A stretch of 64,000 nt of DNA, taken from contig OY969108.1 in NCBI GenBank assembly GCA_963697965.1, forward strand, positions 1 through 64,000, in the 5' to 3' direction. This document shows, piece after piece, positions 35,150-44,006 of this stretch (position 1 is its first letter; every line of letters begins with the position of its first letter). The position numbers were made by a program, and so were the translations under genes. Source of the stretch: JAPLJC01 sp963697965. GTDB taxonomy: Bacteria > Desulfobacterota > Desulfobaccia > Desulfobaccales > 0-14-0-80-60-11. A model generated the notes under the pieces. It was not told the origin of the DNA. It saw only the letters and a program-made list of their open reading frames with translations, and did not search any database.

Positions 35150-37354
35150 TTAAAAAAGATAAGGCTTGGGTGGGACCAAATTGGTTATTTTCGTTTCTTG
35201 AAGATCCCATAATAAATCAATTTTAAACTTATTTTGTAAAAAGATATCTTTTAATTCTTCATTAATATCATTCTCATATCTCCCGGCTGAAAATTCCACC
35301 AATAATTGACTAAATAATACAACACGTACATCACTTCTAGAAAGAAGTCTTCCTAATGAATTAAACCGTGATATCTTTGATGCTGCTAATTTTTCAGAAT
35401 TATATATTGCTTCTCTCGTCGAAAGTTTTGGCCTTTTATCTTTATTCTGTTTACGACATACAAATAGAACATCAATATCAATTGGTTCTTTTGCCTGACT
35501 CTTCGGTGCAGCCACCGACATCTCTGATTTTACTGGCTGACTTTGGATAAAAGAAAACCCCGCTCCTACCAGAGCACTTGCAAGTGAAATCCATCCATCT
35601 TCTCGAGAATGATGGTAACTAAATACTAATAGACCATCATCTTGTAGAACCCTATAACTTTCCTGAAATACCTGTTTAAGTTTTCTGGAAAATGATTCAG
35701 GTTCCACATCTTGCACTTCTTCTTTTCGTCTTGTGGTGCAGGCTTCAGAGAATCCATCTCCATTAAAATACAACTCTTGCCAGACATAAAAAAAGTCGGC
35801 AAGCTCTGAATAATGAACGTTGTCAAAAAATGGGGGGTCTGTCACTACCAAATTTACACTACTATCAGGAAGATCCATATGCGACGAGTCCCCGCAAGAT
35901 AGATAAATCCTCCCTTTCTTTACTTTCATTTCCTCAAAAGAGTTGGCTATATAAGTTCCAATCGGTTGACTAATTCCAAATACCTTCCTTCCCTTCTTAT
36001 GTTCGCCATTATTTTCGACGGCAACCTCAAACGGTGCGTCCCTATAATCAAGAGCACGTAAAAGTCTTGAGCGAAATAGCGTAGAGAAAGAACCCGAACT
36101 CTTTGGTGTGCCCCAAACATTAGCCTCTATTGGCGTTCTTTCAGGTTTCAAAATGTGATGCGAGAACATGTGCCTCACAGCACCTGTACCCTCACCTTTA
36201 AAAGAAGCAAACATATTATTAAACTCAAGTGTTCCTGAAAATAAAGTACTAAATGCATGCCGACTTTCATTATCAGGCAATTGCTGTATTGCCTTGGCTA
36301 AGAGTGTTAAAGCAAGAAGTTGACGTTCATTGAAAAGTTCATGCCAATAATTATAGCCATAATTAAGGATTTGATTAGTATTATATCCGGGTGTTATACG
36401 AGCGCGAGGCAACGGAGGGTCTAAGGATATCAGTTTTTTTGCAGCATGCCGATAGGCACCTATATCCTCTTTAGTAATTTCAAGATATTCTTTATTACCG
36501 TCATTACGCAATATCATTTTAGCAAACATTCTGTGTGATGGGGGATGACCGACTTTTCGTATTGTTTTTGCAATCGGAAATTCATTTTTGCAAGATTTAC
36601 AAATGGCAGTTATCCGTTTGCCCCATCCCTTTGATGGATTAAAATGCAAATTGCATTTATCACACTTAGCTGCATTCGAATTATAAATAACTTTGATAAT
36701 GGATGAACAATCCGGACAAACGGCATGTGCAGAAGGGTTAAGCTTAGCGTATGCATGTTTTGAAAAAATAAATGATGAAAATAAATCTACCTGGTCATTA
36801 CAGGCTGGACAATTAATAACTTTTACCCAATAATAATAAAGTACATCGCATATATTCCCATTACTATCCTTACTTTTATAAAGAGATCGAATATCGTGGC
36901 CAACTATTTCATCAATCGAATGATAAGCCTCTATAATATTTGTACGAGACATTGGTCCCATAGCAGTTTTTACTGCACGATATGCGACTGGATTAATATC
37001 CCGGCCAATGACTGTGCAGCCTAGCTTATAGGCTTCTCCTATTGTAGTACCGCTGCCCATAAAAGGGTCAAATACTACTAAATCGGAAAGCTTGATAGGC
37101 TGGTAAAAAAGGTCGATAAGCGACGTCCCCTTAGGGAATGCGGAACCAAGAATTGCGGCACGAAAAACTGATCCAAGTCTTTGAGCCCACCATTTATGGA
37201 TGTGGTAAATTGGTCTATAAATTTCCTTTCGCCAGCTTTCAACTTCGGCTATTTGGCTGATAGTTTCAAACGGAAATCCATCTTCGATAACTTTTGGAAA
37301 AACAGCATCTTCTGAATTTTCTTTTTTTAATGTATTTGTGCCGATGGTATTCAT
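35150..37354 (-). CDS. DNA methyltransferase (DUF1156/COG1743-like) with zinc-ribbon insertion
   Basis: Amino-methyltransferase of 734 aa. The N-terminal HIHKWWAQRLGSVFRAAIL region is a hallmark of the DUF1156 methylases. The AdoMet motif is FDPFMGSGTT (about residue 95), and the catalytic motif IV is TDPPFFD (about residue 535). Between them lie several CxxC pairs (CPACND, CPDCSS, CDKCN, CKSCKN) forming zinc ribbons. The protein should methylate adenine N6 or cytosine N4 in DNA. Codons are A+T-rich like the convergent nuclease gene. Relatives often occur in larger defence systems with helicase and ATPase partners, which are absent here. Confidence 0.82.
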   Translation of the reverse strand: MNTIGTNTLKKENSEDAVFPKVIEDGFPFETISQIAEVESWRKEIYRPIYHIHKWWAQRLGSVFRAAILGSAFPKGTSLIDLFYQPIKLSDLVVFDPFMGSGTTIGEAYKLGCTVIGRDINPVAYRAVKTAMGPMSRTNIIEAYHSIDEIVGHDIRSLYKSKDSNGNICDVLYYYWVKVINCPACNDQVDLFSSFIFSKHAYAKLNPSAHAVCPDCSSIIKVIYNSNAAKCDKCNLHFNPSKGWGKRITAICKSCKNEFPIAKTIRKVGHPPSHRMFAKMILRNDGNKEYLEITKEDIGAYRHAAKKLISLDPPLPRARITPGYNTNQILNYGYNYWHELFNERQLLALTLLAKAIQQLPDNESRHAFSTLFSGTLEFNNMFASFKGEGTGAVRHMFSHHILKPERTPIEANVWGTPKSSGSFSTLFRSRLLRALDYRDAPFEVAVENNGEHKKGRKVFGISQPIGTYIANSFEEMKVKKGRIYLSCGDSSHMDLPDSSVNLVVTDPPFFDNVHYSELADFFYVWQELYFNGDGFSEACTTRRKEEVQDVEPESFSRKLKQVFQESYRVLQDDGLLVFSYHHSREDGWISLASALVGAGFSFIQSQPVKSEMSVAAPKSQAKEPIDIDVLFVCRKQNKDKRPKLSTREAIYNSEKLAASKISRFNSLGRLLSRSDVRVVLFSQLLVEFSAGRYENDINEELKDIFLQNKFKIDLLWDLQETKITNLVPPKPYLF

Positions 37355-37522
37355 TTTCTTGCTCTATTTCTTGATGCGCTAGTATTCGGAATCCCGGCTA
37401 GTTTTCTTGAGCAATTTTTGCAGAAAAATTAATTAATCTCAAGCTCACTTGGCTTATTTTAGAATTTCTAAAGGCTGAATTCGAGTTATTTTTGCGTCTT
37501 GGAGGCCTATGTCGGTTTTTTT

Positions 37523-37552
37523 TTGAAAAAAGACATTTTGGTATGATATTAG
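37523..37552 (+). promoter_or_regulatory. Candidate sigma-70 promoter of threonine synthase
   Basis: TTGAAA (37523-37528) is followed after 18 bases by TATTAG (37547-37552). An overlapping extended -10 candidate TGGTATGAT lies at 37539-37547. The GTG start is about 35 bases downstream. Confidence 0.35.
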
Positions 37553-37582
37553 TAGCTAAATGCAGGGGGGCATGGAGGAAAC

Positions 37583-39049
37583 GTGAGACCCGAACAATTC
37601 CCCGACGATATCCGGCCCTTTCTGATACCGAAGCCGGAAGGCGATCTGGTCTATCGCTGTCTCGAATGCGGGGCGGAGTACGACATCAGCCGCCTCCTCT
37701 ACACCTGCCCCAAGTGCCGGGGACTCTTCCTCCTGGAGGATAAGGCCGCCGGCCGCCTCAGAGAGCACCCCCCGGCTTTTTGGCGCCGGCTGTTCGACTA
37801 CCGCAAGATGCTCAACCTGCCGGCCCTGAAAGGGGTCTTCCTCTTTTACGAACTGATTGCCCCGGTCATCCCCCTTGAGGACCTCATCTACCTGGGGGAG
37901 GGCCATACCCCGCAGGTGGCGGCCAATGAGGCGCTCCGGGAAGAAGTGGGCGGGGCCTTCTATTATAAAAACGACGGCCAGAACCCCAGCGCCTCTTTTA
38001 AGGACCGGGGCATGGCCGCGGCCTTGAGCTACCTCAACTTCCTGGCGCGCCAGCCCGGGGCCGGAAAAATCCTGGCCATCTGCGCCTCCACCGGCGACAC
38101 CTCGGCGGCCGCCGCCCTGTACGCGGCTTACCTGGGAAGCCGGGTGGCCTCCGCGGTGCTCCTGCCCCACGGCAAGGTCACCCCCCAGCAACTGGCCCAG
38201 CCCCTGGGCCACGGCGCCAGGGTCTTGGAGATCCCCGGGGTCTTCGACGACTGCATGAAGGTGGTGGAGTCCCTGGCGGACCACTACCAGGTGGCCCTGC
38301 TCAACTCCAAGAACGCCTGGCGCATCCGGGGCCAGGAGTCATTCGCCTACGAGATCGCCCAGGGATTCGACTATGAGCTGGCCGGCAAGGTCGTGGTGGT
38401 GCCCATCGGCAACGCCGGCAACATCACCGCCATCATGCAAGGCTTCCTGCGCCTCCACGGCCTCAAGATCATCGAGACCCTGCCCCGGATCATCGGGGTC
38501 CAGTCCCGCCACGCCGACCCGGTGTTCCGCTATTACCTGCAGCCGGACCAGGCGAAACGGGTCTTCAAACCGGTGGCCGTGCAGCCCAGCGTGGCCCAGG
38601 CGGCCATGATCGGCAACCCGGTCTCCATGCCCCGGGTCATCCGCCTGGTGGAGGAATACCACAGCATTGCCGGCGAGGGCTCGGTGGCCGTGGTCCAGGT
38701 GAGCGAACAGGAGATCATGGACTCCATGCTGCTGGCCAACCGCCACGGCCACATCGCCTGCACCCAGGGGGGCGAATCCCTGGCCGGTTTCCGGGCCGCC
38801 TTGAAAGAGAGGCTGGTGGACGCCAGGGAGACCGCGGTGCTGGACGCCACCGCCCACCATCTGAAGTTCATCGGTTTCCAGCAGATGTACTTCGAGGACT
38901 CCTTTCCGCCGGAGTTCGAAGTGACCCCCAAGGCCGAGTACCAGAACCGGCCGCAGTTGCTGACCCCCGGGACCGATGACCCGGCGCAGCAGACTGCCGA
39001 CTTGGCGGGGCAAATCGCCGCCCTGCTGGAATTGACCCCGAAGGACTAG
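37583..39049 (+). CDS. thrC: Threonine synthase (PLP-dependent) with N-terminal zinc-ribbon
   Basis: PLP enzyme of 488 aa that would convert O-phosphohomoserine to threonine. The N-terminus carries two CxxC pairs (CLECG, CPKCRG), a zinc-ribbon found in archaeal-type threonine synthases. The PLP lysine is in NPSASFKDRGM, and the phosphate-binding loop is GNAGNITA with STGDTSAA before it. The GTG start at 37583 has GGAGG upstream. G+C content returns abruptly to the window norm here, marking the right edge of the A+T-rich island. Confidence 0.85.
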   Translation: MRPEQFPDDIRPFLIPKPEGDLVYRCLECGAEYDISRLLYTCPKCRGLFLLEDKAAGRLREHPPAFWRRLFDYRKMLNLPALKGVFLFYELIAPVIPLEDLIYLGEGHTPQVAANEALREEVGGAFYYKNDGQNPSASFKDRGMAAALSYLNFLARQPGAGKILAICASTGDTSAAAALYAAYLGSRVASAVLLPHGKVTPQQLAQPLGHGARVLEIPGVFDDCMKVVESLADHYQVALLNSKNAWRIRGQESFAYEIAQGFDYELAGKVVVVPIGNAGNITAIMQGFLRLHGLKIIETLPRIIGVQSRHADPVFRYYLQPDQAKRVFKPVAVQPSVAQAAMIGNPVSMPRVIRLVEEYHSIAGEGSVAVVQVSEQEIMDSMLLANRHGHIACTQGGESLAGFRAALKERLVDARETAVLDATAHHLKFIGFQQMYFEDSFPPEFEVTPKAEYQNRPQLLTPGTDDPAQQTADLAGQIAALLELTPKD

Positions 39050-39107
39050 TGTCGTGTCTCAGATGTATCTTAATTAAATAATTCCATTATCCATGGGCAT
39101 TTAAAAT

Positions 39108-39174
39108 GTAGTCGCAAGCTTTAGCTTGCGAAATAATTAGGAAAAATGAGCGCAGGCTAAAACCTGCGGCTACA
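39108..39174. repeat. Composite palindromic repeat (TGTAG...CTACA)
   Basis: Two hairpins, CGCAAGCT-TT-AGCTTGCG (39113-39130) and CGCAGG-CTAAAA-CCTGCG (39151-39168), are bounded by TGTAG and CTACA so that the whole 67-bp element is also an inverted pair. It lies in the non-coding space after threonine synthase. Confidence 0.6.
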
Positions 39175-39254
39175 TAAACGCCTGATATTTTGTTAAGATT
39201 TTCCTTAGACATGATGCTATCGTAATCAAAAAACCCTAAGTTCCCAGGGTATTA

Positions 39255-39338
39255 AAGTCCCACTTTGGAAAAGGGGGATTTAGGGGGATTTCAGGAAGTT
39301 ATTTAAATCCCCCCTGCCCCCCTGTATCAAAGGGGAAC
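39255..39338. repeat. C-rich inverted repeat pair (AAATCCCCC family)
   Basis: The left part GGGGGATTTAGGGGGATTT and the right part AAATCCCCCCTGCCCCCC are complementary and separated by about 13 bases. Similar pairs occur at 43461-43545 and 48751-48815. Confidence 0.6.
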
Positions 39339-39449
39339 AAGAAAGCGTAGTTTGAAATATCATAGCGATTACGAAGCATCACACTAGCGAGGTTGCTTCC
39401 CCGGGCCCCGGTCTTATCTTTTCTTCAGACCCGGAATGGAGGAGGGGAG

Positions 39450-39881
39450 ATGAGGAAGGCAAGATTATGGCTGCTGCTGATGGCGGTCAGCCTGATGCTG
39501 GCGCCGGCCTGTTCAGGTGGCCTCGGCCAGGCCCTCGGCCAGGAGGCTTATTCGCAGGCCCCGCGTCTGGACCCCGAAACCCTAAAAAGCTGGCTCTCCG
39601 ACCCCCAGGTGCTCATCCTGGATGTGAGGCAGGGGCAGGATTGGCTAAGCAGCGATAAAAAAATCGAGGGTGCGGTGCGCGAGGACCCCCATGATGTCAA
39701 AACCTGGGCCGCGAATCTGCCTAAAGAGAAAAAAATCGTCCTTTACTGCTCCTGACCTGACGAGGGCACCAGCGCCCGGGTGGCGCAGCAATTGCTGGAA
39801 ATGGGCTTCCCCCAGGTTTGGGCTCTGAAAGGAGGCTGGCGGGAATGGGAGAGGAAGGGCTACCCCACGGACTCGAAATGA
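39450..39881 (+). CDS. Exported rhodanese-like selenoprotein (UGA = selenocysteine at residue 102)
   Basis: The frame reads from ATG 39450 (GGAGG just upstream) to VLYCS, meets TGA at 39753-39755, and continues in the same frame as PDEGTSARVAQQLLEMG to a TGA at 39879-39881, 143 residues in all. The TGA sits exactly where single-domain rhodaneses carry the catalytic cysteine (YCxCPxExTSARVA). The sequence after the TGA is fully rhodanese-like (ALKGGWREWERKGYP). A hairpin fitting a bacterial SECIS follows. The N-terminus (residues 1-22) is a signal peptide, possibly a lipoprotein signal ending at APAC. It would act as a sulfurtransferase or peroxide/sulfur-relay enzyme outside the cytoplasm. 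If not read as selenocysteine, it is a truncated 101-aa fragment lacking the active site. Confidence 0.82.
39753..39786 (+). promoter_or_regulatory. Bacterial SECIS-like element for the UGA codon
   Basis: Sixteen bases after the UGA a perfect 5-bp stem GCGCC/GGCGC (39772-39776 with 39782-39786) encloses the 5-base loop CGGGT. A G at the second loop position, about 22 bases from the UGA, agrees with the known geometry for SelB binding. The coding capacity of the region is also conserved, as expected for an in-frame bSECIS. Confidence 0.65.
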
Positions 39882-39910
39882 TAACCATAATTCTTTAGTG
39901 GCTAGTCGTC

Positions 39911-39956
39911 TAGGGCGGGCTGTGCCCGCCGAATTTTGGCGGCCACAGGCCGCCCT
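39911..39956. repeat. Palindromic repeat (TAGGGCGG...CCGCCCTA)
   Basis: A 46-bp element with outer arms TAGGGCGG and CCGCCCTA and an inner pair CCGCC/GGCGG, located between two genes. It is related in style to the GTAGGGGCG elements at 19456 and 63836. Confidence 0.55.
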
Positions 39957-39984
39957 ATGACTGCTGCAGAAAGAAAGGCATTGA

Positions 39985-40461
39985 ATGAATGAACCTGAAC
40001 AGACGCCCATCACCGGGCAAGAAGACCGCAAGGGCCTGACGGCTCCTATCCGGGCCTTATCCGAGTTTTATGAGGCCTTCAACAGTCGCGACCTGGAGAA
40101 GATGGCCGCGAATTGGGCGGCTACTGACGACATCATCGTCATGGCTAACCCGGTCGGCGGCATCAAGCGCGGTTGGGAGGAAATCAGGGCGGTTTATCAA
40201 GGTATCTTTAGCTCGCCGGCGCAAGTCTGGGTAGAGTTCCACGACTATACCCTGCATCAGGCGCCGGAGATTTTTTACGCCGTAGGCCGGGAGCGCGGTG
40301 AGTTTCGCCGGGGCGACACAATCCTCAAACTGGCCATTCGCACCACTCGCCTCTATCGACTACTGGCCGGACACTGGCGCCAGGTGCATCACCACGGCTC
40401 CTTCGACGGCCCGGAATTACTGGCCCGCTACCAGGAAGCCGTCAGAACGGCTAAAAGATGA
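39985..40461 (+). CDS. SnoaL/DUF4440-like NTF2-fold protein
   Basis: Protein of 158 aa with the NTF2 cone fold signature: LSEFYEAFNSRDLEKMAANWA at the start of the domain, then the pocket strands IKRGWEEIRAVYQGIF and WRQVHHHGS. Length is normal for stand-alone SnoaL-like proteins. No catalytic assignment is possible; relatives include isomerases, dehydratases and ligand-binding proteins. The start ATG at 39985 is the first good one, preceded by an AAAGGCA site. Confidence 0.78.
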   Translation: MNEPEQTPITGQEDRKGLTAPIRALSEFYEAFNSRDLEKMAANWAATDDIIVMANPVGGIKRGWEEIRAVYQGIFSSPAQVWVEFHDYTLHQAPEIFYAVGRERGEFRRGDTILKLAIRTTRLYRLLAGHWRQVHHHGSFDGPELLARYQEAVRTAKR

Positions 40462-40614
40462 TCTACACCTCCCAAAAAGGCAAAACTTTCGACCTGGAGA
40501 AGGATTTTTCCTCTTAGAATCGATTCCAACCTTCAGGAACGATGTAAGGGGTATTGACCAATTTATAAGCATTCAATTAATCAGCCAAACTATCTTTAAG
40601 AGGCCGGCCAACGC

Positions 40615-41082
40615 ATGACTGCTTCAGATCAAAACGCCGCCACCAGCGCCCCGGCGCCGACCCCCCTGGCCGACGACTACTGCTTCGTCTGCGGCAAAAA
40701 CAACCCCAGAGGCTTTAAGATCACAGTGCGCTATTCGGAGGCGGACCTGGCGGCGGAGACCGAACTGGCCATCCCCAGGGAGTACCAAGGCTGGGCCCAG
40801 GTGATCCACGGCGGCATCCTCTCCACCCTGCTGGATGAACTGATGGCCCACGCGGTGTGGCGCTTCGCCGGGCCCGGTCTCACCCTGGGCATGGAGGTGC
40901 GCTTTCACCAACCCCTGAAACCCGGGGAGCCTATCCGGGTGCGGGGGGTGCTCCACACCAAGAACGGCAGCCGCCGCCAGGCCGAAGGGGAGATCATCCG
41001 CATCGCCGACGGCAGCCGCATCGCCTCGGGCAAGAGCCGCTTTCTCCTCCTGCCGGGAAACGGCCCGGAACCGGAACCCTGA
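40615..41082 (+). CDS. PaaI-type hotdog-fold thioesterase
   Basis: Acyl-CoA thioesterase-like protein of 155 aa. DDYCFVCGKNNPRGFK begins the hotdog domain, and VIHGGILSTLLDELMAHAV holds the conserved HGG and the acidic residue of the PaaI family active site. VRFHQPLKPGEPIRVRG is the following strand pair. It should hydrolyse a small acyl-CoA ester; the substrate cannot be told. It is separated from the neighbouring genes by about 150 and 90 bp. Confidence 0.83.
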   Translation: MTASDQNAATSAPAPTPLADDYCFVCGKNNPRGFKITVRYSEADLAAETELAIPREYQGWAQVIHGGILSTLLDELMAHAVWRFAGPGLTLGMEVRFHQPLKPGEPIRVRGVLHTKNGSRRQAEGEIIRIADGSRIASGKSRFLLLPGNGPEPEP

Positions 41083-41175
41083 GTCCGTTTATTATCGAGG
41101 CGTATTCTGCATGATGGCAGCCACTGGCCCCTTCATAATCCGTTTTCCCCGAGTTTCCCCGGCAATACCATTTCC

Positions 41176-41841
41176 TCATTCAATCCACTGCACCAGCTTC
41201 TCCAGCGGCTCCCTTTGGGTGCGGTAGGCGTTGGCCGGGGCCTGGGCATCGGGGTAGCCCAGGGCGATGCCCACCACGATCTTGTGGGTCGGGGCGAGGC
41301 CCAGGTGGTGCCGGATAATGTCCGGGTACCTGGCTATCTGGGCGCTGATGCAGGTGCCCAGGCCCAGGTCATGGGCCGCCAGGGCGATGGCATGGGTGAT
41401 GGCCCCCAGGTCGAACATGGTGTAAGGCTCGCCCAGTTCCACATTGAAAATCACATAGATGATCACCGGCGCCCCGAAGGCCCGGGACATGTTAGCCAGG
41501 TGGGCCAGGCGGCAGACCTTGTCGTCCCGGGCAACCCCCATCTTGTCGAACAGCCCGGCCGCGCAAGCCATATAGCGGTCCTTGTAGGCATCCGGGAAGC
41601 TTTCCGGCATAGCCACGTCGGGGTTCGCCACCACCCTTTGCTCTAAAGCCGCCGCCATCTCCGAGGTCAGTTCCCGGACCTTATCGCCCTGCACCACCAC
41701 CAGCTCCCAGGGCTGCGTATTCCCCCAGGAGGGGCTCCAGCGGGCCGCCTCGAGGATGCGGGTGATGAGCTCCCGGGGTACGGCCTCGTGCTTAAAGGCT
41801 CGGATGCTCTTTCTGGTCTTCAGGGCTTCCAATAGTTCCAT
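41176..41841 (-). CDS. Nitroreductase-family flavoprotein
   Basis: FMN-dependent oxidoreductase of 221 aa. The N-terminal MELLEALKTRKSIRAF and RWSPSWGNTQPWELVVV are the FMN-binding signatures of the family, with GLGTCISAQI near residue 160. AAGGAGG just before the ATG at 41841 sets the start; the frame remains open upstream without a ribosome-binding site. The physiological substrate is unknown; relatives reduce nitro groups, quinones or enoates. Confidence 0.87.
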   Translation of the reverse strand: MELLEALKTRKSIRAFKHEAVPRELITRILEAARWSPSWGNTQPWELVVVQGDKVRELTSEMAAALEQRVVANPDVAMPESFPDAYKDRYMACAAGLFDKMGVARDDKVCRLAHLANMSRAFGAPVIIYVIFNVELGEPYTMFDLGAITHAIALAAHDLGLGTCISAQIARYPDIIRHHLGLAPTHKIVVGIALGYPDAQAPANAYRTQREPLEKLVQWIE

Positions 41842-42061
41842 GGACTCCTCCTTGTCTCTCCCGTTTTCTTGGGATATTAATAGAAATTTAAGGGTGGGGC
41901 TGTCAAATGATTTTTTTCGGAGATGCGGCTGGCTTGCCGGTGGTGGATGGTCCACGGCCCTAACGCCGGTCATCGCCAGGGAGCGCCTGGCGGCTCCGAT
42001 TTTGGGCCTCATCTACCGCAGTCTTAAAAAAAAGAATAAAAGGCGATAAAGGTGGTGACAA

Positions 42062-43015
42062 ATGACAGCGGCCCGGCTCGTGGCCTTCCCTTTGATTCTC
42101 CCCTGGCGGCAGGAGTTTTGGACCCTCCCCCTCTATTTCCCTGATCTCTGGGTGGGGGTGATCCCGGGGTGGCCGGCCCAACTGCCGTACCAGGGAATGG
42201 CCTTGCCTTTGGAGGCCCAGCCCCCCGCCCCCGGGCTCAAGCACGTTAAGCCCGGCGACTTCTTGCAGTGGCGGGCCTTTGAGGAGTATCGGCAAGCCCA
42301 GGAGGGTGAGGGCGATCTGCTGCGGGCCCTGCGCGATTACGGCCGGGCGGAGGCGCCGGAGAAAGATGTTTCCCCGGACCTCTGGGCTCTCGCCTGGCAG
42401 TTGGAAAAGCTCCAGGCCGACCAGGAGGCCCAATTGCAACTGGTGGACCAGGGCCAGGAATGGCTCAAGGAAGTCCTGACCCCGGAACCCTGGGAGCAGC
42501 CCACGGGCCTCGGCCCGGTTCCCGGGGTCCCGGAGATGGTGGACCCGGATTTGGCCAAGATACGTTACCGGCTCTGGCAGCGGGTTATGGGCCCCCAGTT
42601 GCAAGACCCCTGGGTTCCCTTTCTCCTGGGCCGCACCGCCCGTTCTCTGTTCCTCACTTTGCGCGGCTGGCCGGAGCAGGCCGAACCCGCAAAGGTGAGG
42701 CTCTCCCTGCCCGGCTGCCGCAGCCCCCAGGAATAGTTGGCGGTGCGCGGCCAGGGGGAGGCGCCCCCCTGGCAGGCTCCGTTCCAGGAACGGTTGGCAG
42801 GTTTGCTGGATGCCGCCGCCGCTCGAAAGGACCCTGAGGCGGCAGCCCGAGGTTTGGCCGAATTTGTGGCCGACCGGGTAGCGGCCTCCTGGCCGCTACC
42901 GGTAATCTGGGAGATGGAATTGGAAGTCTGGCTCCCGGAGTCTGGGAAGGATAATTCGCGGCCGCCGGTGCTCTGCTGGTCCGGAGCCGGGGCCGCCGAT
43001 GTCTTGCCGGGATAG
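42062..43015 (+). pseudogene. Unrecognised protein gene interrupted by an in-frame TAG
   Basis: A 225-codon frame starting at 42062 ends at TAG (42734-42736) after GCRSPQE. The same frame continues without another stop for 92 codons to 43015, with unchanged composition (LAVRGQGEAPPWQAPFQERL). The simplest explanation is a GAG-to-TAG change in one 317-codon gene. The protein is rich in Trp, Pro, Leu and Glu, has no membrane segment or signal peptide, and belongs to no family that I know. It is followed by rpoZ on the other strand 18 bp away. Confidence 0.55.
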
Positions 43016-43033
43016 GGGATTGTCAGCCGGCAG

Positions 43034-43288
43034 TCAATGGGCCGCTTTTTCCCCGGTCTCCGGCAGGAGGTCCGCCTCCGGGGTCTCCGTCAGGGCCGGC
43101 AAGGGCTTGGCGGCGATGATCTTGCCGGCGGCGATTTCCCGCAGGGCCATAACGATCTCTTTATTGTCCCCCTTTACCAACACCGGGGCGCCCCGGTAGA
43201 TCTGCTGCACCCGCTTGGCGGCCAGGTGGACCAGGCCGAACCGGGTGGGAACCCGCTGCAGGCAATCCTCAATGGTGACGCGCGCCAT
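43034..43288 (-). CDS. rpoZ: RNA polymerase omega subunit
   Basis: Omega subunit of 84 aa (normal 70-90). The conserved ARVTIEDCL start is followed by RFGLVHLAAKRVQQIYRG and KEIVMALREIAAGKI. It assists assembly of RNA polymerase through the beta-prime subunit. The ATG at 43288, with GGAGG upstream, is preferred to the earlier in-frame ATG at 43327. It lies downstream of, and in the same direction as, the ubiquitin-like protein gene but is separated from it by 316 bp of repeats. Confidence 0.9.
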   Translation of the reverse strand: MARVTIEDCLQRVPTRFGLVHLAAKRVQQIYRGAPVLVKGDNKEIVMALREIAAGKIIAAKPLPALTETPEADLLPETGEKAAH

Positions 43289-43460
43289 AATATCCCTCCT
43301 CCAAAATGCTGGATGAATTCGATCCAATCGGGGTCAGGCAGAACCGCCCCTATCCATGATAACACGAAAACCGGGGCGGCGCTATGATTTCCGGCGCCGC
43401 CGGAACCGGAACTAGCGGTCTGTTCCGCAATTGATTATCCATTTAAAAAGACTGATTTTT

Positions 43461-43545
43461 ACCCCCTTTGGAAAAGGGGGGTAGGGGGGATTTAGTATAA
43501 CATCTTGAAATCCCCCTAAATACCCCTTTTTCAAAGGGGGACTTA
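43461..43545. repeat. C-rich inverted repeat pair (AAATCCCCC family)
   Basis: A G-run block (GGGGGGTAGGGGGGATTT) and a C-run block (AAATCCCCCTAAATACCCC) are complementary and separated by about 15 bases. This fills the gap between rpoZ and the ubiquitin-like gene. Confidence 0.6.
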
Positions 43546-43604
43546 ACATGCCAAATCCGGCCTTCCAGTCGTATATTATGTCAAGCTAATTATGAAACAC
43601 TCCA

Positions 43605-43886
43605 CTAACTCCCGGGCCTTCCACCTTTCTCCCCGGCCAGGCGGACGAACTCCAGTTGGTCCCCCTCCTTGAGGACCAGGGAGGCGGACGCTTCCCGGCC
43701 ATTGACCAGGGCCAGGGCCCGGGGGTCGATATTTAAAGGCTCCTTCAGGGCCTGGCGCACTTCCCCCACCGATTTGCCGGCGATGGCGGCCATAAGCACG
43801 TGCACTCCGTAGCTGATTTTCACCTGGCCGGTGGGGGCCGCAACCGGTGGTTGCCGGCGGGTCAGATCCGTTAACCGGGCGCTCAC
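43605..43886 (-). CDS. Ubiquitin-like beta-grasp protein (MoaD/ThiS-type)
   Basis: Small protein of 93 aa. About residues 20-85 look like a beta-grasp domain: VKISYGVHVLMAAIAGKSV, then EVRQALKEPLNI, ALVNGREASA and LKEGDQLEFVRLAGEKGG. The pattern VNGRE-LKEGDQLEFVR is shared by MoaD/ThiS and by ubiquitin-like proteins of bacterial E1-E2 systems. A Gly-Gly lies six residues from the end and is followed by RPGS, so exposing a C-terminal GG would require trimming. The GTG start at 43886 gives the only sensible frame. Molybdopterin or thiamine genes are not nearby, while an E2-like gene lies 5 kb away. Confidence 0.65.
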   Translation of the reverse strand: MSARLTDLTRRQPPVAAPTGQVKISYGVHVLMAAIAGKSVGEVRQALKEPLNIDPRALALVNGREASASLVLKEGDQLEFVRLAGEKGGRPGS

Positions 43887-44006
43887 CGGGGTTCACCTTC
43901 CCCTTCTCAGGTGGTCTGCATCGTAATTTCCCCTGTGGGACCATGAAGGCAATTCATCTTTTTAGCCAATTCGCTCGTTTTGAGATCCAGAGGAAAGAAA
44001 ACTTTA

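Noticed and set aside
43605..43886. MoaD for molybdopterin or ThiS for thiamine synthesis
   Set aside because: The C-terminus does not end in Gly-Gly and no moa, moe or thi genes are nearby. Kept only as a generic beta-grasp protein.
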